Positions 60,596-64,000 of a DNA stretch of 64,000 bases are shown piece after piece (within the stretch, counting starts at the first letter, position 1; each line of letters starts with the position of its first letter). The position numbers were made by a program, and so were the translations under genes. The notes below the pieces were generated by a model that was not told the DNA's origin, ran no database searches, and worked only from the letters and a program-made list of their open reading frames with translations. Source of the stretch: Streptomyces sparsogenes (GTDB taxonomy: Bacteria; Actinomycetota; Actinomycetes; Streptomycetales; Streptomycetaceae); the NCBI RefSeq assembly GCF_001704635.1, contig NZ_MAXF01000110.1:62001-126000 (forward strand), in the 5' to 3' direction.

Positions 60596-61382
60596 GGCCG
60601 CGGCGATCCGACTCACCGCCCGCGTCGGCGTCGTCATGACGCTGGCCGCCTTCCTCGGAGTCGTCGCGTTCTTCTGGCCGTTCGTCGTCGCCCCCGGGAA
60701 GTTCGGCTCGAACTACGCGCCCCCACTGATCTTCGGCGTACTGCTGCTCCTCGTCCTGTGCGTGGTGTTGTCGGAGATCGCGGAGGGCGGCATCGACTCC
60801 AAGGCCCTGGCCATGCTGGGCGTCCTGTCCGCCGTCAACGCGGCCCTGCGCCCGCTGGGCGCCGGGACCGCCGGCATCGAGACCGTCTTCTTCGTCCTGG
60901 TCCTGGCCGGACGCGTCTACGGCCCCGGCTTCGGCTTCACCCTCGGCTGCACATCTCTGTTCGCCTCCGCACTCATCACCGGCGGGGTCGGCCCGTGGAT
61001 GCCCTACCAGATGTTCGGCTGCGCGTTCGTCGGGATGCTCGCCGGATTCCTGCCCCCAGCGAACGGCCGGCGCGAGGTGCTGCTGCTGGCCGTCTACGGC
61101 ACGCTGTCCGGCTACCTCTTCGGCTTCCTCCTCAACCTCTCCTTCTGGCCATTCGCCCTGGACCCGGGCAGCTCCATCGCCTACCTCCCCGGCCTGCCCT
61201 TCACCGACCAATGGCAGCGCTACATCGCCTTCGACCTCGCGACGTCGCTGGGCTGGGACACGGGACGGGCCGTCACGAATTTCGTCTGCATCCTGCTGGC
61301 CGGCCCGGCGGTGCTCACCACCTTCCGGCGCGCCGCACGCAGGGCGCGGTTCCGCGCGCCGGTGCGCTTCGACGCGCGGTGA
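60582..61382 (+). CDS. ECF transporter S (substrate-binding) component, probable cobalamin
   Basis: 266 residues with six hydrophobic segments (VVMTLAAFLGVVAFFWPFVV, PPLIFGVLLLLVLCVVLSE, LAMLGVLSAVNAALRPLG, GIETVFFVLVLAGRVYG, QMFGCAFVGMLAGFLPP, LLAVYGTLSGYLFGFLLNL). The RVYGPGFGFTLGCTSLFASALITGGVGPWMPYQMF region is typical of S components. Substrate assignment to cobalamin rests on the upstream riboswitch. ATG 60582 follows AAGGGA; a GTG at 60567 is an alternative. Last gene of the five-gene operon. Confidence 0.85.
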   Translation: MTSLEAAAIRLTARVGVVMTLAAFLGVVAFFWPFVVAPGKFGSNYAPPLIFGVLLLLVLCVVLSEIAEGGIDSKALAMLGVLSAVNAALRPLGAGTAGIETVFFVLVLAGRVYGPGFGFTLGCTSLFASALITGGVGPWMPYQMFGCAFVGMLAGFLPPANGRREVLLLAVYGTLSGYLFGFLLNLSFWPFALDPGSSIAYLPGLPFTDQWQRYIAFDLATSLGWDTGRAVTNFVCILLAGPAVLTTFRRAARRARFRAPVRFDAR

Positions 61383-61422
61383 GGACGGCCGGGAGGGCGC
61401 CCCGGCGCCCTCCCGGCCGTCC
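61383..61422. terminator. Bidirectional terminator between the ECF operon and metE
   Basis: GGACGGCCGGGAGGGCGCC (61383-61401) is followed after 2 nt by its perfect 19-bp complement (61404-61422). It starts directly after the S-component stop and ends 7 nt before the metE stop on the other strand. Confidence 0.85.
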
Positions 61423-61428
61423 ACCGCC

Positions 61429-63747
61429 TCAGGCTTCCGAGAGCTCTGAGCGGACCGTGCGGGCGGCGGCGACCAGGTTCTCCAGGGCGGCACGGGTCTC
61501 GGGCCAGCCGCGGGTCTTCAGGCCGCAGTCGGGGTTGACCCACAGCCGTTCGGCGGGGATCGCCTTCAGGCCCGTACGCAGCAGAGCCGCGGCCTCCTCA
61601 GCGCTCGGGACACGGGGGGAGTGGATGTCGTACACGCCGGGTCCGGCTTCGCGCGGGTAGGCGTGGGCGGCCAGCTCCCGGGCGACCTGCATATGGGAGC
61701 GGGCGGCCTCCAGGCTGATGACGTCGGCGTCGAGGTCGTCGATCGCCTGGACGATGTCGCCGAACTCGGCGTAGCACATATGCGTGTGGATCTGGGTGTC
61801 CGGGCGGACCCCGGCCGTCGTGAGCCGGAACGCCTCCGTGGCCCACGCCAGGTAGGCGGGACGGTCGGCGGACCGCAGCGGGAGCGTCTCGCGAAGGGCG
61901 GGCTCGTCGACCTGGATGACCGAAGTGTCCGCCGCCTCCAGGTCTCCCACCTCGTCGCGCAGGGCGAGGGCGACCTGCCGGGCGGTCTCGCCCAGGGGCT
62001 GGTCATCGCGGACGAAGGACCAGGCGAGCATGGTGACCGGCCCGGTGAGCATGCCCTTGACCGGACGTGAGGTGAGGGACTGGGCGTAGGTCGCCCAGCG
62101 CACCGTCATAGGCTCGGGGCGGGAGATGTCGCCGACGAGGATCGGCGGGCGGACGTAGCGGGTGCCGTAGGACTGGACCCAGCCGTGCTGCGTGGCCAGG
62201 TAGCCAATGAGCTGTTCGGCGAAGTACTGGACCATGTCGTTGCGCTCGGCCTCGCCGTGCACCAGCACGTCCAGCCCCGCCTCCTCCTGGAAGGAGATCA
62301 CCTCCTGGATCTCGGCCCTGATCCGCTCCTCGTAACCGGCGGCGTCGATCCGACCCGCGCGGAGGGCGGCGCGGGCGCTGCGCAGTTCGCCGGTCTGCGG
62401 GAAGGACCCGATGGTGGTGGTCGGCAGCAGTGGCAGGCCGAGGTGGGCGCGCTGGGCCGCGGCTCGTTCGGCGTACGGCTGTGAGCGGCGGGCCTCGGCC
62501 TCGGTGACGGCGGCGGCGCGGGCCCGTATGGCGGAATCGTGAGTGATCGGCGAGCCCGCACGGGAGGCGAGGGCGGCCCGGTTGGCGGCGAGTTCGGCGG
62601 CGATCGCGTCGGTGCCGTGCGTCAGGCCCTTGGCCAGGGTGACGATTTCGGCGGTCTTCTGGCGTGCGAAGGCGAGCCAGCGCAGGACCTGCGGTTCGAT
62701 GTCCCGTTCGGCGGCGGTGTCGAGGGGGACGTGGAGAAGGGAGCAGGAGGCCGAGACATCGACCTGGTCGGCCAGACCGAGGAGCGTGCCGAGGGTGGCG
62801 AGCGAGGCCGACAGGTCGTTGACCCAGATGTTGCGGCCGTTGACAACACCGGCGACCAGGCGCTTGCCGGACAGTCCACCGACGGCGGCGAGCGCGTCGA
62901 GGTTGCCGGACGCGCTCTCCGTGAAGTCCAGCGCGAGCCCTTCGACCGGGGACTTGGCCAGCACGGGCAGGGCCTCACCCAGGCGGTCGAAGTACGAGGC
63001 GACCAGGAGTTTCGGCCGGTCGGTGAGGGCGCCCAGCTCGCGGTAGACGCGCTCGGCGGCGTTCAGCTCGGCCGACGTACGGTCCTGGACGAGGGCGGGC
63101 TCGTCGAGCTGCGCCCACTCGGCGCCCGCCGCTCGCAGGTCGGCCAGGATCTCCGCATACACCGGCAGCAGCCGGTCCAGCAGGGTGATCGGCTCGAAAT
63201 CCGCGGGCGCGTCAGGGGCCGGCTTGGCGAGCAGGAGGTAGGTGAGGGGGCCGACGAGGACAGGGCGCGGGGTGTGGCCCAGCGCGAGGGCTTCCCGCAC
63301 CTCACCGACCTGCTTGGCCGAGTCGGCGGCGAACACGGTGTCGGGCCCCAGCTCCGGGACCAGGTAGTGGTAGTTGGTGTCGAACCACTTGGTCATCTCC
63401 AGCGGCGCCACGTCCTGGGTGCCGCGCGCCATGGCGAAGTACCCGTCGAGCGGATCGGCGGTGACGGCTTCCCGATGGCGGTGGGGGATCGCGCCAACCA
63501 TGACGGTGGTGTCCAGGACGTGGTCGTAATACGAGAAGTCGCCCGTCGGAACCTCGTCGATACCGGCGTCGGCCAGTCGCCGCCACTTGGCGCCGCGGAG
63601 TTCAGCGGCGGTCCGCTGGAGGGCGTCGGCGGTGACGCGGCCCTTCCAATAGCCCTCGATCGCCTTCTTCAGTTCCCGGTTGGGTCCCTGGCGGGGGTAG
63701 CCGTACACGGTGGCCCGTGCTGCCGCGGCTGCGGGTCGGGTGGTCAC
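61429..63747 (-). CDS. metE: Cobalamin-independent methionine synthase (MetE)
   Basis: 772 residues, full length. It transfers a methyl group from 5-methyltetrahydropteroyl-triglutamate to homocysteine. The N-terminal barrel begins VYGYPRQGPNRELKKAIEGY. The catalytic barrel has LLPTTTIGSFPQTGELRSAR, DVLVHGEAERNDMVQYF, and zinc ligands in THMCYAEFGDI (His, Cys, with Glu of HGEAERND-type loop) and VNPDCGLKTRGW (Cys). GTG 63747 has AAGGAGAT upstream. A cobalamin riboswitch at the right edge would repress it when B12 permits MetH, which ties it to the adjacent B12 uptake genes. Confidence 0.96.
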   Translation of the reverse strand: MTTRPAAAAARATVYGYPRQGPNRELKKAIEGYWKGRVTADALQRTAAELRGAKWRRLADAGIDEVPTGDFSYYDHVLDTTVMVGAIPHRHREAVTADPLDGYFAMARGTQDVAPLEMTKWFDTNYHYLVPELGPDTVFAADSAKQVGEVREALALGHTPRPVLVGPLTYLLLAKPAPDAPADFEPITLLDRLLPVYAEILADLRAAGAEWAQLDEPALVQDRTSAELNAAERVYRELGALTDRPKLLVASYFDRLGEALPVLAKSPVEGLALDFTESASGNLDALAAVGGLSGKRLVAGVVNGRNIWVNDLSASLATLGTLLGLADQVDVSASCSLLHVPLDTAAERDIEPQVLRWLAFARQKTAEIVTLAKGLTHGTDAIAAELAANRAALASRAGSPITHDSAIRARAAAVTEAEARRSQPYAERAAAQRAHLGLPLLPTTTIGSFPQTGELRSARAALRAGRIDAAGYEERIRAEIQEVISFQEEAGLDVLVHGEAERNDMVQYFAEQLIGYLATQHGWVQSYGTRYVRPPILVGDISRPEPMTVRWATYAQSLTSRPVKGMLTGPVTMLAWSFVRDDQPLGETARQVALALRDEVGDLEAADTSVIQVDEPALRETLPLRSADRPAYLAWATEAFRLTTAGVRPDTQIHTHMCYAEFGDIVQAIDDLDADVISLEAARSHMQVARELAAHAYPREAGPGVYDIHSPRVPSAEEAAALLRTGLKAIPAERLWVNPDCGLKTRGWPETRAALENLVAAARTVRSELSEA

Positions 63748-63919
63748 GGAGATCTCCTTCGCGAGATGAATCCCTGAGATCCCGGGGACGGGACGAGGGT
63801 GCGAAGGGTGACGGAACCGGACGGCGACGATCTCGCACGGCACTGCGCTGTCGTCCGTCCGGTTGGTACGCCGACCCGCCCTCGAGGTCACCGGGATGTC
63901 CGCGTACGAGTCGTTCGCG

Positions 63920-64000
63920 CGCGGGCAACGGGCAGGTCTTCGGACTCGCGGGCACGTCCCTGTCGTACGAGACACCTACTGGCCGTCGCTTCCCGGGCCC
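63920..64000 (-). promoter_or_regulatory. Cobalamin riboswitch upstream of metE (3' part, truncated by the window edge)
   Basis: The - strand reads GGGAAGCGACGGCCAGTAGG and, further on, GCGAGTCCGAAGACCTGCCC, the 3' conserved blocks of cobalamin riboswitches commonly found before metE/nrdAB-type genes. The 5' half lies outside the window. About 170 nt separate it from the metE start, enough for an anti-terminator or sequestering platform. Confidence 0.75.

Overview
The window is high-GC actinobacterial DNA and almost certainly Streptomyces. Wobble positions are nearly all G/C. GTG starts and ATGA/GTGA start-stop overlaps are frequent, -10 boxes of the TAnnnT type are visible, and several Streptomyces hallmark families occur: a WhiJ-like DUF5753/DUF397 cassette, an HTH-MurA fusion, a DUF1648-GntR pair and a LAXTG-anchored surface protein.

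Left flank (1-5.5 kb): an aromatic acyl-CoA catabolism cluster enters from the left (partial CoA ligase, acyl-CoA dehydrogenase, RidA). A translationally coupled ATP-grasp ligase plus CocE/NonD hydrolase operon of unknown product follows.

Defence island (5.65-36.8 kb): a stack of anti-phage-like modules. (a) An HTH-fused N6-DNA methylase. (b) A convergent operon of McrB-like AAA+ GTPase (DUF4357 N-terminus), McrC nuclease and a UvrD-type helicase with a RelE/ParE-like N-terminus. (c) A + strand operon of primary-like sigma factor, DrmA-type helicase, DrmB (DUF1998), SF1 helicase and EcsC-like protein. (d) A WhiJ-type regulatory cassette in the middle. (e) A - strand operon of a 2.1-kb-residue Ser/Thr kinase-helicase-DUF1998-nuclease fusion, DrmD-like SNF2 helicase, DrmMI-like Eco57I methylase and a small basic protein. 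Modules (c) and (e) together carry DISARM-type parts, but split, fused and supplemented in a way I do not recognise as a described arrangement. A palindromic TGTTGAC-N3-GTCAACA element recurs in the control regions of the modules and suggests common control.

Housekeeping stretch (36.9-52 kb): HTH-MurA-like enzyme, DUF1648 protein with GntR repressor, Uma2 nuclease-fold protein, two membrane proteins (one apparently frameshifted), aconitase acnA with iron-box-like and other operators, a phosphotransferase-family protein, GNAT acetyltransferase, sulfotransferase-like protein, NAD-dependent epimerase, carboxymuconolactone-decarboxylase-family protein and pirin.

Vitamin B12 region (52.1-64 kb): two divergent cobalamin riboswitches control, on the - strand, a secreted protein built like animal intrinsic factor/transcobalamin, and on the + strand an operon of a LAXTG-anchored helical-repeat surface protein, a second surface protein, and an ECF transporter (T, double ATPase, S). 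The B12-independent methionine synthase metE, with its own cobalamin riboswitch running off the right end, completes a B12 capture, uptake and sparing regulon.
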